Shown piece by piece: positions 32,503-43,573 of a stretch of 64,000 nt of DNA. Origin of the DNA: Echiichthys vipera (lineage: Eukaryota; Chordata; Actinopteri; Perciformes; Trachinidae). The notes beneath the pieces are model-generated. The model saw nothing but the letters and a program-made list of their open reading frames with translations, did no database searches and was not told where the DNA came from. Location: contig OY829668.1 of the NCBI GenBank assembly GCA_963691815.1, forward strand, positions 18,643,953-18,707,952, in the 5' to 3' direction. Position 1 is the stretch's first letter. Every line of letters starts with the position of its first letter. The position numbers were made by a program, and so were the translations under genes.

Positions 32503-33491
32503 ATGGACTCCGCGGACATGGAAACCGAACCCCCGGGTTTTTCTGTGCGTCACACGGTTTCCTCTCAGGGTTTACTCCTCGGTAAACATTCTCAGACGCT
32601 GCATGGAATTCTGGAGACTCTCAGTCAGTTGACTGCCTGCGTCTCTCGGCTGGACTTGAGCCAGGTGAGACCTGTCCTTGCTGCTCCCGTGAATGCTGAG
32701 TCACCCGCTACTACCGTGAGTACTCTCCTCCCTCGTGAGCCCTATCTACCGGCACCAGAGCGTTACTGTGGAACGCTGGGTGAGTGTGGAATTTTCCTTT
32801 TCCAGTTCTCTCTGGTGTTCGGTCAGCAGCCCCGCACATATGCTAACGACTGCACCAAGATAGCATATGTGTTGGGGTTGTTGTCCGGTAGGGCTCGAGC
32901 CTGGGGAGCTGCGTTTTGGAACAATCCCCTGACTCGCCAGGCTTCGTTCCAACAGTTCTCCAGTGAAATCCTGTCTGTGTTCGATCATCCCGTCACTAAT
33001 AGCGATTCCAGTAACCGGTTGCTGGATTTACGTTAGCGGCAGAATTGGGGTGGGATGATCGGGCACTTCAGTGTATGTTTGTTAAGGGTCTTAATGAGGA
33101 GGTTAAAGACAGTTTAGTGGGTAGATCTGAAACTGCTAACCTTCAGGAGCTCATTAACCTCGCCATTAAGATTTATAACCGTTTGCGTGAGAGACGCTGC
33201 GACAGGCGGTCTGAGTTTCCCTTGACTACTGTTTCCTCCGTGAGCTTTCCCGAGCGGATCCCTGTGACACCCATGAGCCGCCGGGTTCCCTCATCCTCCG
33301 TTCCCTCATCCTCCGTTCCCGACCAAGAGGAACCCATGCAGCCCGGCCGTAGCCATCTGACCCCCGCGGAACGCGAACGGCGTTTCCGGAACCGTTTATG
33401 CATCTATTGTGGGGATCCAAACCACCAGATTTCTAACTGTCGTAAGAGTTTAAACTGTCAGACTCACCAGTCACAGGCGGGGTACTGGTGA
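32503..33491 (+). pseudogene. gag: Gag of Sushi-like element, with internal deletion
   Basis: Gag forms the particle that packages element RNA. The frame from ATG 32503 (MDSADMET) runs to a stop at 33036; the ATG at 32479 is rejected because it lies in the LTR end. It has PERYCGTLGECGIFLFQ and a conserved LLSGRARAW block (near 32880). A deletion at about 33030 (DLR joined to LAAELGW) shifts the frame. Gag then continues to 33491 with a zinc knuckle CIYCGDPNHQISNC (near 33400). The style of this gag is that of Sushi elements, the source of the mammalian PEG10/RTL genes. Gag ends inside the frameshift hairpin. Confidence 0.8.
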
Positions 33492-33494
33492 GTC
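33449..33494 (+). promoter_or_regulatory. -1 programmed ribosomal frameshift signal (gag to pol)
   Basis: The heptamer TTTAAAC (33449-33455) lies in the gag frame as T TTA AAC, the textbook -1 slip phase. After a 5-nt spacer, 33461-33471 pairs perfectly with 33484-33494 (11 bp, 12-nt loop). The gag stop lies in the 3' arm. A -1 shift enters the pol frame, which is open from 33455 through the protease. Gag/pol frameshifting is established for PEG10, a Sushi derivative. Confidence 0.85.
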
Positions 33495-34452
33495 GTTCGG
33501 TGGTTCCTAATAATCCTCATCAACGCATACATTTGAAAGTGGTCTTGTCATGTGGGGGCAGGGAGTTTTCCCTTCAGGCACTCGTCGACTCGGGTGCCGA
33601 CACTAACATTATTGATTGTGATTTTGTTGCCGACAACGCCATTCCCGTGAGCCAGCAAGAGACCCCCTTAAGTGTCAACAGTCTCAGTGGGAGCGAACTC
33701 GCTCAGATCTCTGCAGAGACTTTGCCCTTAACAATGTCTCTGGTTGGTAACCACTCAGAGGCTATTGCGTTTCATGTCATGCCCTCCACCAATGCCCCAG
33801 TTGTTCTGGGACTTCCCTGGTTGATTACTCATAACCCAGTAATCGACTGGGTAACTGGTCGGATTGTGAGTTGGAGTAGTTTTTGTCATTCCTCCTGTTT
33901 ACGCTCAGCTCCTCCTAGTGGTCCTCGTGTTCTCAGTTCCCCTGTACCTGATCCGCCTGATTTGGCTTCCATACCTCCCGTTTATCACGATCTGGCCGAG
34001 GTCTTTAGTAAGACTAAGGCGCTTTCCTTACCTCCTCACTGTCCTTACGACTGCCCCATTGAGCTTTTGCCGGGATCAACTTTTCCCACGAGTCGCCTAT
34101 ATAATCTGTCTGGTCCCGAACCGGAGTCAATGGAAACATACATAAACGACTCACTCAAATCAGGGATTACCCATCCTTCGTCTTCTCCACTGGGAGCAGG
34201 GTTCTTCTTTGTGGCTAAGAAGGAAAGATCCCTGCGTCCCTGCATAGATTACCGGGGACTTAATAATATCACCGTTAAGAATAAGTACCCACTACCGTTG
34301 ATCAACTCCGCCTTCACGCCACTGCATGGCGCTACCGTTTTCTCCAAACCCGACCTCCATAATGCTTATCACCTTGTGAGGGTGAGGGAGGGGATCGAGT
34401 GGAAAACGGCGTTCAACACGCCACTGGGTCACTTTGAGTACCTCGTCATGCC
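33455..34452 (+). pseudogene. pol: Pol of Sushi-like element: protease and first half of RT
   Basis: In the -1 frame relative to gag: aspartic protease with LVDSGADTNII (near 33585) and VLGLPWLITHNP (near 33805). The RT N-terminal half follows (PIELLPGSTFPTSRLYNLS near 34060, FFFVAKKERSLRPCIDYRGLNNIT near 34205, FSKPDLHNAYHLVRV near 34340, HFEYLVMP near 34430). RT then stops abruptly and integrase sequence follows in another frame. The RT active site, RNase H and the integrase N-terminal part are deleted. The same regions survive in the 58-62 kb copy. Confidence 0.85.
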
Positions 34453-35366
34453 ATGGAGACTGCTCAGATCCTCGTGGACCACGTATTCCGCCTCCATGGA
34501 AAACCTGCAGATATCGTCTCCGACCGTGGTCCTGAATTAACCTCCCGGGTCTGGAAGGCTTTCTGTCAAGCATTAGGGGCCAAGGTCAGCTTATCTTCTG
34601 GTTTCCACCCCCAGTCAAATGGTCAGAAGGAGCGGACGAACCAGGATTTAGAAACTGCCTTTCGTTGCATCTGTGCGTGCAACCCTTCTTTGTGGTCTTT
34701 GCAGCTTTCCTGGGTTGAGTACTCCCACAACTCCCTAACCAGCACCGCTATAGGTATGTCCCCCTTCGAGGCGTCTTTGGGTTACTTACCTCCTCTGTAA
34801 GAGATAGCAGTGCCATCCGTCCAGCACCATCGTCGGATTTCGAGGGAGACCCGCTGGGCGCTACTCTGTACGGCAGAGCAGAATTGGAGGATGGCGGATC
34901 GTTATCGCATCCCTGCACCCAAGTACCGACCTGGACAAAAGGTTTGGTTGAACTCTCGAGACATTCCCCTGAGTATCTCTTCTAAAAAGCTGGCTCCCCG
35001 GTTCATTGGTCCTTTCGAGGTCGAGGCCATCGTGAACCCCAGTTCTGTTCGTCTCAAGCTCCCTGCGTCCCTCAAGATCCACCCGACATTCCATGTTTCT
35101 CAGATCAAGCCCGTCACCACCAGCACGTTGTGCCCGCCTGCCGTCGCCCCACCACCCCCCCGTACCGTGGACGGCCATCTGGCTTACACGGTTAGGACAA
35201 TCCTGGACGTGCGACGGCGTGGACGGGGGTTTCAGTACCTCGTGGACTGGGAGGGCTATGGACCCGAAGAGAGGAGTTGGATCTCGAGATCTCTCATCCT
35301 GGACCCGTCCCTTATCCGGGACTTCTACCGGGCTCACCCCGAAAGGCCCGGTAGAGCGCCTGGAGG
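34453..35366 (+). pseudogene. pol: Pol of Sushi-like element: integrase core end and chromodomain
   Basis: It starts with ETAQILVDHVFRLHGKPADIVSDRGPE, containing the second catalytic Asp. HPQSNGQKERTNQDLE (catalytic Glu, near 34640) follows, then a stop at 34798. The same frame continues with the integrase C-terminal region (KYRPGQKVWLNSRDIP near 34920, RFIGPFEVEAI). A chromodomain ends it (YTVRTILDVRRRGRGFQYLVDWEGYG...SWI near 35185-35290), which can bind modified histone tails and steer integration. Presence of a chromodomain makes this a chromovirus. Confidence 0.85.
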
Positions 35367-36393
35367 CCTTGGTAAAAACTATTCCCCCCGGACTGGCATC
35401 CCCTTTCTCGTAGTGATTTTCACGCTCCCCGTTGTAAGCATACTAATCGTGTTTAGTGTTCTGTTTTCTCTCCGTAGTTTCTCGTGTTCCCGTTTTCCCG
35501 TCCGTCTCCCGATCTCCCGACGTCTCCCCGTTCTTGTATTTCCGTGTTTGCTTAGTTAGTCTGTTGTTTGATAATCTGTAGTTTGTTTCCGTTTGTATTA
35601 TTAAACGTTTACCGTAATTTCCGCACTATAAAGCGCACCTGACTATAAGCCTCACCAGCTAAATTTAGGGTAAAATACAGATTGCTCCATATAAAAGCCG
35701 CACCCGACTATAAGCCTCAGGCGTTTTGATGTGTAATTACTGTAGTATATAGGGGTTCCTGCTACCACGGAGGGAATTGTCGGGACAGAGATGACTGTTT
35801 GGGAACGCAAAGCGTCCCATTTATCAACAATAAATCTTTCAATCATTCAATCAAACTTTCACATCTTTGACATGGCGAACAGCATTCGTGCAGAGTACAA
35901 ATAATACAACGGTGCAAAGTAATACAAAGTGCTCGCCTGTAACACGGCAGTAAAAGTGCAGTCCCGCGGCCGTTTACGTTATCAAAATAACCAACCAGGT
36001 ACGTGCAGCAGCTCTATTTCCTTCTTTGACAGCCAGATCGATTGCCTTTAACTTAAAAGCAGCATCATATGCACTTCTCCGTTTGTTTTCCATGTTGAGG
36101 GTGTTTGCATGAACACTTCCTTCGCGCAAACTGTCGCTGAAGCTCTCCTACTCTTTGTTTTGCTCTCGTTACCTGGCGCCAGATGTCTGCCTCGGTCTCG
36201 CGCATCCTCGGTAGTGCGCGCCCCTGGTTACCGTAAGCCGTAGAAAAGCCGCACCGTTGTATAAGCCTCAGGGACCAGAACGAGGGAAAAAAGTAGCGGC
36301 TTATAGTCCGGAAATTACGGTAATTTGTAACTTTCTTTTTGTCCATGTCTGCATTGAGTCCACCTTTGTGTTATCCCCGTACCGTTCATGACA
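35367..36393 (+). repeat. 3' LTR of the Sushi-like element, truncated and interrupted
   Basis: It starts mid-LTR at the CCTTGGTAAAA block, fused to the coding end, so the U3 start is deleted. It runs to TGACA at 36393. A 709-bp MITE (35612-36320) splits it. Outside the MITE it is almost identical to the 5' LTR. Confidence 0.85.
35612..36320. mobile_element. Tc1/mariner-like MITE in the 3' LTR, 709 bp
   Basis: Inverted ends of about 25 bp: CCGTAATTTCCGCACTATAA at the left and CCGTAATTTCCGGACTATAA inverted at the right. TA is on both sides (35610-35611 and 36321-36322). The 5' LTR has the uninterrupted GTTTAATTTG, proving a TA duplication, the hallmark of Tc1/mariner. No transposase frame is seen. 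This CCGTAATTTCCGG-ended repeat is common in vertebrates. Confidence 0.85.
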
Positions 36394-36398
36394 TCAGA

Positions 36399-36509
36399 AC
36401 CATTTAAAACTCATTGGGGTCTGACTTAATTGGTCACCAGTTCCCCAGGCATGGAATCCAACTGTCCTCAATGTTCTTCAGATAATCAGGTATAGGAAAC
36501 AAATCGGGT
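36399..36509 (-). mobile_element. ERV env 3' region, short segment
   Basis: It matches 37225-37330 closely (ACTCATTGGGGTCTGACTTA; CAGGTATAGGAAACAAATC). It lies between the Sushi-like element and the next solo LTR. With 31740-31954 it makes a second copy of the sequence at 37038-37330. Confidence 0.7.
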
Positions 36510-37037
36510 TGTTAAGACTCGGTTCTGTCAGTCCCTTTTCTCTCCCTTTTGTGTGAGTTTTTCTCCCTCTGTCTATTTTTCCCTGCATTTTTCTCCCCTG
36601 TGTGTTGTTTTGTCCTGGAACGGGTAGGCGTGGTTCCATCACAGCAGCAGCGTGTTACGCTTATCACCTGATGGAGTATAAGAAGCCAGAGGTGACAGAC
36701 CTGCAGCGCCGGACCGCTGTTCTCATTAACTTGGTAACTCTTCGTTGGTTGGCTCCCGTTTCTCGTTTGTTCTGGTTTTTGCGCTCCGTGTATATTGTTG
36801 TTACTCATTGTTTTTTTTGTTTCCCTCCGTAGTTTACCGCGTTCCTGTTTTCCTGTCCTGATCCCTGACCATCCATTGTTTCCTCGTTCCTGTTTCCATC
36901 GACTGTCTAGACTTTAGTGTTCTTGTTTTTAACCTTTAGTTATTCCCGTTTGTTTGTTTGTATTAAATATTTGTTTGCACTTTTACCCTGTGTCCGTGTT
37001 CCAGTCCCTTAGTGTTATTTTCCCGCACAGTTCATGA
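36510..37037 (+). repeat. Solo LTR of a Sushi-type element
   Basis: It starts TGTTAAGACTCGGTTCTGTCAG, ends GTTCATGA, and has a TATA-like GGAGTATAAGAAG and GCAGCGCCGGACC in common with the LTR at 31960. The last two bases differ from the usual CA and no target duplication is visible, because the two flanks come from different points in the ERV sequence. Confidence 0.8.
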
Positions 37038-38760
37038 ATGTTCAAAATTCAAAGATGACTGTTCATGTTCGGAATTTTTAAAATCCACGAATAACAGCTC
37101 AAAGCCAGAAAGTAGGACCGATCAAACTGAGTGTTTGAATCCAAAGTTCAAAGCTCAGTGAGGAACTCACAATGGCAGGAAACTCTCAAAGTTCACGATT
37201 CTGCTGTGGTTACAAAGTTCAGTTCGGACTCATTGGGGTCTGACTTAATTGGTCACCAGTTCCCCAGGCATGGAATCCAACTGTCCTCCATGTTCTTCAG
37301 ATAATCAGGTATAGGAAACAAATCCGGTTTCCCAATCACCAGCTCGGCAACTGATACTCCATCTCTGTTACATTCATCTATTTGGCAGAGTTCGGGCGAG
37401 GACAATTCTCAATATGGGCATGATGCAACCAACTAACAGAATAACTATGATGCGATTAATGCTACTTTAACTATTGTTGCTCCCAAAGGACCGGGTTTCA
37501 GATCAAACCAATCCCATGACCCCTCTTTGTTTACATTTTCTTCTTCCTGTCCTGATTCTTTAAGTTTTGACATCGTCACTGAGAATGCTCCCTCAGGAGC
37601 AGTGTTGTTACTGTGTACCGTGCAACATTCTTCTCAAAATATTTTACACACACCACCTTTTTCAGCTAACATCCAATCTAAAGCTTGTCTACTCTGCCAA
37701 GCCATCCTACTACTTTCCTGAAGTTGTTCTCCTTCGCTACTAAGGGCCTCGTTAGTGTAGTTAATAAACCGTTGTTGATTATTAAATGTTATTTGTCCGT
37801 GCTACATTCTTGTTTGGTATTACCAAGAGGAATATGGATTCTATCTCAGCTCTGACCTCATCTTGGCTTTAAACTCATGGAAGATACCTTTAGGGATCAT
37901 TATCTCACCTGAATGTACATGTGACTCCGGAACATATTGCCTCTTTACTCTATGCTCTGTATCTGTAGGCCTCAAATCGCAAATTTAGTCACTTACTTCC
38001 TTGCAAATTACCTGTATTGGAATTTTCAATATCTGCATTACCACCACACATCCAATAGCTAACAGCTACTGCCTATGTTTGCTCACTCAGCACATGTAAC
38101 GTGTGTAGTGCCATATTATGTTGTGACAAGTTTGATCTAATGGGCCAGGATTTTCATACGACACTGGACATTCAGGAAACTGGGAGTCATATTATCATGT
38201 GGAAACCAAGATAACACCCAAATTGTTTTACAATTAACAGTTGCATTATTTACATGCACTCTAGACCCATTCCTGCTTGTTTCTGAAACATTCATATTCA
38301 GCCAGTGCATCTACTTTCTGTGGAGGGCTCGTTTTGGGATGTTGCAATTTGAAAGTCTCTGAAAAGGGGCTCTGAATGTCTAACTGTTCCTTTGTGTGAT
38401 GAGACACTAGCATTTAAATTATGTGCTATTCGTGATATATATGATCCTGAGATGTCAGCTCAGGTTGAAGCTGCCACTTTAATAATAGGTAACTTCTGAG
38501 CTAAACCCTGAGTTGGGCTTGACTCTTTGTCTATTACTTCCTTTCCTTGGTCATGGGTTGGACTTTGATTTACACTTGTGTTTAACGCCTGTGTAATTGC
38601 ATCATACCTACTGATTTCTGCCTCTGATTGGCATTCTGCAGTGGCTGGGTCATTGTTTGGATCCAGCCCTTCAGGTGCTGCTGCTTCCTCGCTGGTCCCC
38701 CCAACGTTCTGCTTCCTGGCAACATCCACATCAGAAAGCACATTAGTGTCAGCAGATGAA
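37038..38760 (-). pseudogene. env: ERV env (second unit), broken
   Basis: In minus-strand order this begins with a surface-subunit ORF overlapping the integrase end (near 38741) and poorly preserved surface sequence. It ends with a transmembrane subunit near 37400-37750 related to that at 17 kb. A CX6CC motif is present (first Cys 37646-37648, paired Cys 37622-37627), but a stop codon (37634-37636) lies inside it. A hydrophobic anchor follows near 37430, then non-coding 3' sequence. It is an inactive copy. Confidence 0.7.
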
Positions 38761-39020
38761 TCTGCAGCATTTTGCTTTTACTCTCACCTGCTTCTGTTTC
38801 CTTTTGATCAGCTGCTACCCTGGTGCAGTGGTGCAGATGGAACCATGGTGTGCTCCCCTCCCCTTGGACCACCGTTGGTGTCCCTCAAACCAATGACCCT
38901 CCCTCCTTGGGTCGTGCTACCTTTCCGGAAGATCTCTGTGTACACCTGGTCGCCTGGTCCCACTGGTTTCAAGATCTCTGAGCCGGAGCCTAGTACCCTG
39001 TTGTTTTCTCACAAATAGAC
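38761..39020 (-). pseudogene. pol: ERV integrase C-terminal end
   Basis: The minus strand encodes PVGPGDQVYTEIFRKG (near 38930) and TPWFHLHHCTRV (near 38845). This resembles the C-terminal SH3-like end of gamma-type retroviral integrases, which runs into the env start. The rest of pol is missing upstream. Confidence 0.65.
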
Positions 39021-40499
39021 AACACTATATACACTGTTAATTGCTCCATTCATTGTATTTACATTCACATGTTTTCCAAACTTCATTTGCAGCAGTTGGG
39101 AGGTTAAAGCTCAGCCTGTTAACATGCAGTGTTAAATATATGCTTCTTAGATTTAGGTTTTATGCAATAGCTTATCTTATCCTTTTATTTTAACTTTGAT
39201 GGTTAACTACCTCCATTATCTTACTCACCTTACCTCTGCACGTCTTAACACTCTTTGTTATGCCTGTTATATGATCTCCCTAGTTACTTTTGTGTATGTG
39301 CTGATTTATTATCTAAACTTATTTTACAAGATATCTTGATGCATACTAGATTTTTGAACCCTTGGCATTAGAATTGACGTTTCTATTCATTTTCTACTCA
39401 TTGTTTAAGGCCCAAATTCACATTATTTTGTTTTACTGCTCTCATTCTCTCCCCCCTGGCACAGTTATTTATACTGTGTGAATCAGAAGTAGCATGGTTA
39501 TCAATAACAATTCTTTATCATTTATCTTCACCCCACTCAGCTGCTAAGTGCTACATGCATTTATTGACTCTGGTTATGCTAATGATGTCAAAATAGCCAC
39601 TTTTTTAGGCATCCTGGATTCTTCAGCTGCAGAAATGCTAAAACAATTCAACACAAATCACTTTTAAAATTCACTAAATCAGTGAATTATTCAAATGTAT
39701 CTGCCTGTGACACTGGTGATATTGGCGTATTACAGGGACTATTTATGCCAACCAATATTACTGGTCTAGCAATTCTTAGATTTCAAAAATATTAAACTCC
39801 CTGAGGAACTTCATGTTTGACGTAACTCTATCTTACTGGGTTATCAATTTTTAGTGTGGTTTTATAGCTTTTAGGATTTTGATAAATATAAATATACATA
39901 AAAAAAATATACAAACATTTAGACTACTGAATCTGCACGTTCTGGTTACCTTTCTATTTAAACATTCTTTTCCTAAACTGTTAACGTAAACATTTTATTA
40001 TTTTTCTATTTTATTTTTAATTAACCTTTGAATTTGAAATTACACACCAGCCTACTTAAGCACTATATTTCACTTTGTTTCCAAGTGATCAGAAGGTTTT
40101 CTTCTGCTATGTGGTTTTGTTTACATCACATGCAGGAATACGAGCCTCACGTTGCGAGCAGCGGTCTATTAGAGTCAGCTGTTCTCCAACAAACGGGCTA
40201 TTTCTGGCTATTATTGTCTCTGGCTCAGTGCAGTAGGCAAAATACAATCAGAAATTTAACAGAACCTCGGCAAGGCTCGGATGGTTCTAACCGGTTTATA
40301 AACGTGCACAACAACAGTCTGGAGTGTTTATTCACTCGCAGTCTCTTCAATCATATGCTTACATTCAACAACAAACATAAAGAATAGTTTGCAATGGAAA
40401 GGGGGTAAATACCTGCTGATATTCTGACAATAATAGTTCCGTTCTTGCAGAGATAGATGGTTTGAAAGGCCTCACACAGCCGGCACCCTTAATATGTAG
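39021..40499. other. No recognisable gene
   Basis: AT-rich sequence where ERV leader, gag and most of pol would be expected on the minus strand. I find no conserved motif in any frame. Confidence 0.4.
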
Positions 40500-42237
40500 G
40501 GGATCTACACATATTATGGCTAGAATAGATTAATCACCGAATTAATTGTGAATCAACTCAACTCATTAAAATTTAGGATTTAATTTACCTCGAAGTAGGG
40601 CACCACACCAAAATAAGACAGGGTGTTCATTCAGCGTTGGTGAAGGTTTAATACCTGTTAATGTAAAGGAATACCATTAGCATTTTAAAGAAATTGATTA
40701 TTTAAATTTTATCAGTCTCGTCTCCTACCGTAACCTGTAACAGTGACCATCAACTTCTGCACAGAAGGGAAGATTCTCACAACGACATGAAGTTATGAAC
40801 ATTTATTTGATTAACTGGGAAGGATAATACAGAATAATGCAATACTGAATAGATGAGTGACAAAAGGGTTAAATGTGGATATAACAAGTTGGAGACCAGA
40901 GTAGTTCAAACCTAAAGGCTGGTTTATAATATTACTGGCGACTTAAACTGTCTCTAACTAGCCTATCAGCAGAACTTGTATCAGAACTTAATTATCAACA
41001 ACGTCTTAACCAGGAGCTGTAGTAAAAGGCTACCCTTACTTTGCCGTTAGTAATACAGTCGCCTAGTGTTTCACGGTGACAGATGCTGGGTCCGTGGGTC
41101 CGAGTCCTGGTGTTTGACGGACCTGTAGTTCTCTGTGGACTGGGCCGACTGTCGGACTGGCGCAGTTGGAGCAGCAGGACTGCTGCTGCTTCACGTCCCT
41201 GCTATGATTCCGGCCCTTTCAGGTAGATTGGCTCTGGCTGTCATTGGTGGTCAAAAAGAAGTTCTGACCAGTTCTGTTGAGTTGGTGTCGCGCAAAATTC
41301 AATGCAACCTGCCGGCCTTACAGTAGCAACAAATATCAGCACAAAGTGGCTTTACTATAGTTACAAAAAGTAGATAAAAACGTATCATAGAAGATTTACA
41401 AAGTTGCGCGATAAGAATAGATTAATAAACGAAAACTCTTTAGTAAGAAAAAAATAAATAAAAGTAACTGCAGTGAGGAGAGCCGAAGATAGAGGTGAGG
41501 GGGTGCACGGAAGAGAGTTGTGAAGAGAGAGAGTCACCTCTGCCTGTGATCTTTATCCCCAGGAGGCATATGGGGGGGCAAATCGTCTTTCTGGTTCGGA
41601 ACAAATTAGCTGCGTCTATATACTAGCAGGGAAGATTAAACTATCTATGGGTGATTTTTGGTAAATAATCTTTCTCATATCCAATTTAACCAAAATCTTT
41701 AGAAAGGCAGTTTAACAGCTAACCTTACTGAGTGAATGGAAGCATTATTTAAAACACAGAATATTCAGTAACTAACCGACACTTTGCACTTCTGAAACTA
41801 CATGAACATAATCACAAACAAGATACTAACAACGCATACACAGTTATCATATTTCAGAGAATGTCTTTGAACAGCCAGTTGCGATGAAACAGTGAACTTA
41901 GCTGTTTATTTTTAATTTATCCAGGAGTCCTTAGTTAAAGTCTTTTCCTTGTCCTTGTCACTGGATGTCACTCTGTCCCCTTGGGGGAGACAGTCCCTTA
42001 GTTCAATTAGTGGTCATATGTCCGGTTGATGTCCTGGGCGGAGGTGTTCCAGAGTGCAGTTTTTAATCATCCTAGCAGGCGGGCAAGAGTCTTAAAAAAA
42101 ACTCCTCATCTCACATTGCAAGTGTTATAAAACTTCTTATCTCACACTCCTCTCCTGTGAGATTTAGCAGATGGCCAAAGGGGAAATATTGAATGAGAGT
42201 TCACAGAGTAGCAGTTCACCTTGAGGTTCCTACACCT
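40500..42237 (-). mobile_element. ERV LTR-like block (outer)
   Basis: Its general layout resembles 14030-15680: on the minus strand a GA/CT-rich zone, an AT-rich zone, then GGTGGTGCCC...CGAGG-type sequence (near 40600, compare 14320). Direct similarity is weak and the ends are not defined. Confidence 0.3.
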
Positions 42238-43141
42238 TGTCCTAATATTCTGAATTTTGTAATAACGTTAATTTCTCTGAAATTGATCACCTTGTTGACA
42301 GTGTCGCAGGCTCACTACGAACAACACTCAACTCCGTGTCTCCCTTGAAAAAGAAGATAATGAATCAGAGGAAGTTAGCTCCGTGGTATAACTCACAAAC
42401 CTGTAAATTTAAAGAAGTATCACGAAAATTGTAAAGTAAATGGCGTTTCCACTTAATTGGAGGAATCTCGCTTACTTTGGCAAGAAAGTCTAAAAAATAT
42501 AGGAAGGCCCTCTGTAATGCCAGAGCAGCCTATTACTCATCTTTAATTGAGGAGGATAAGATTAATCCTAGATTTCTTTTCAGCACTGTAGCCAGGCTGA
42601 CAGAGAGCCACAGCTCTATTGAGCCATGTAGTCCTATAACCCTCAGTGGTTAAAACTTCGTGACCTTCTTTAATGATAAAATTATAACTATTACAGACAA
42701 AATCAACTAGCTTGGCACCAATTTTTCTTCAAACCCAGGAACCTTGGAAACAACTGTACGACCTGAAATATTCTTGGACTGCTTTTCTAAAGTTAACCAT
42801 AACAAATTAACCTCTACTATTTCGGGATCAAAGCCTTCTACTTGTCCCCTAGACTCTATTCCAACTAGGTTACTTAAAGAAGTGTTATCTTTAGTTAGCG
42901 TCCCTGTACTATATAGGAAAAATATCGAATGGCTTTAGACAAAGGACTTGTCTCTGTACTTGTTTTACTAGATCTTAGTGCTCCCTTCGACACTAATGAC
43001 CATCGCAGCCTGCTACAGAGACTGAAGCAGAAAAACTACGACATGCATTTGTTACTTATAGGCTTTACTATTGCAACTCCTTATTATCAGGCTGTGAAAA
43101 GTTTTGTCCTGCAGAATCCCAAGTATCTTTTAAGGGTGGTA
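42238..43141 (+). mobile_element. L2-type LINE (type A) fragment, broken
   Basis: It matches 26390-26990 of the type-A L2 (KKIMNQRKLAPWYNSQTC near 42350, ARLTESHSSIEPC near 42590, TSTISGSKPSTCPLDSIPTRLLKEV near 42810). It then jumps to the RT block LDKGLVSVLVLLDLSAPFDTNDH (near 42935) and a decayed thumb segment. At least two internal deletions. Confidence 0.8.
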
Positions 43142-43572
43142 GTATAGTGGACTTGTCCCAGTTCATCGTGTAGTTAGGGAATAAAGGTTTCTTTTATCAC
43201 AGTAATGGGTCCTGTAAGTAAAAGAAAAAATCATCTGCATAAAGGCTTATTTTGTGCTGGTGGTTTGTGGTGTCAATCTCTCTTTGCTGATATTGTTTTG
43301 ACATATATCGGCAGCAAGTGGTTCTATGAAGATAGCAAATAAAGATGGAGCGAGTGGGCATCCTTGCCTGGTGCCCCGGTGAAGTGTGAAGCTATGTGAC
43401 GTGATCCTGTTTGTGGTGACAGTGGCTTTAGGTGAGGTGTTTAGTATTTTAATCCAATAGATGATCGACTCCCCAAAGCCAAATCTGTGTAGTATATGTA
43501 ATAAATAAGTCCAGTTTACTTGGTCAAATGCTTTTTGTGCGTCTAGTGATACGATTATTGTTTTGGATTGAG
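43142..43572 (-). pseudogene. L1-type RT, palm with active site
   Basis: Minus-strand frames read TIIVSLDAQKAFDQVNWTYL (near 43545), RGTRQGCPLAPSLFAIFIEPLA (near 43370) and LYADDFFFY (near 43220, the RT active site), then stops. RGTRQGCPL is typical of L1-type RT. It continues the piece at 46247. Confidence 0.85.
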
Positions 43573-43573
43573 T

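Larger units (their letters stand above)
31960..36393 (+). mobile_element. Sushi-like Ty3/gypsy chromovirus, internally deleted
   Basis: Bounded by LTRs reading TGTCAAG...ATGACA and flanked by a perfect 5-bp duplication TCAGA (31955-31959 and 36394-36398). It carries gag, protease, the first half of RT, the second half of integrase and a chromodomain. Deletions in gag, between RT and integrase, and at the 3' LTR start make it non-autonomous. It is inserted in ERV sequence, so it is younger than that ERV. Confidence 0.9.

Noticed and set aside
36065..36346. 93-codon minus ORF as a transposase
   Set aside because: It lies in a non-autonomous MITE and crosses its end into the LTR; no transposase motif.
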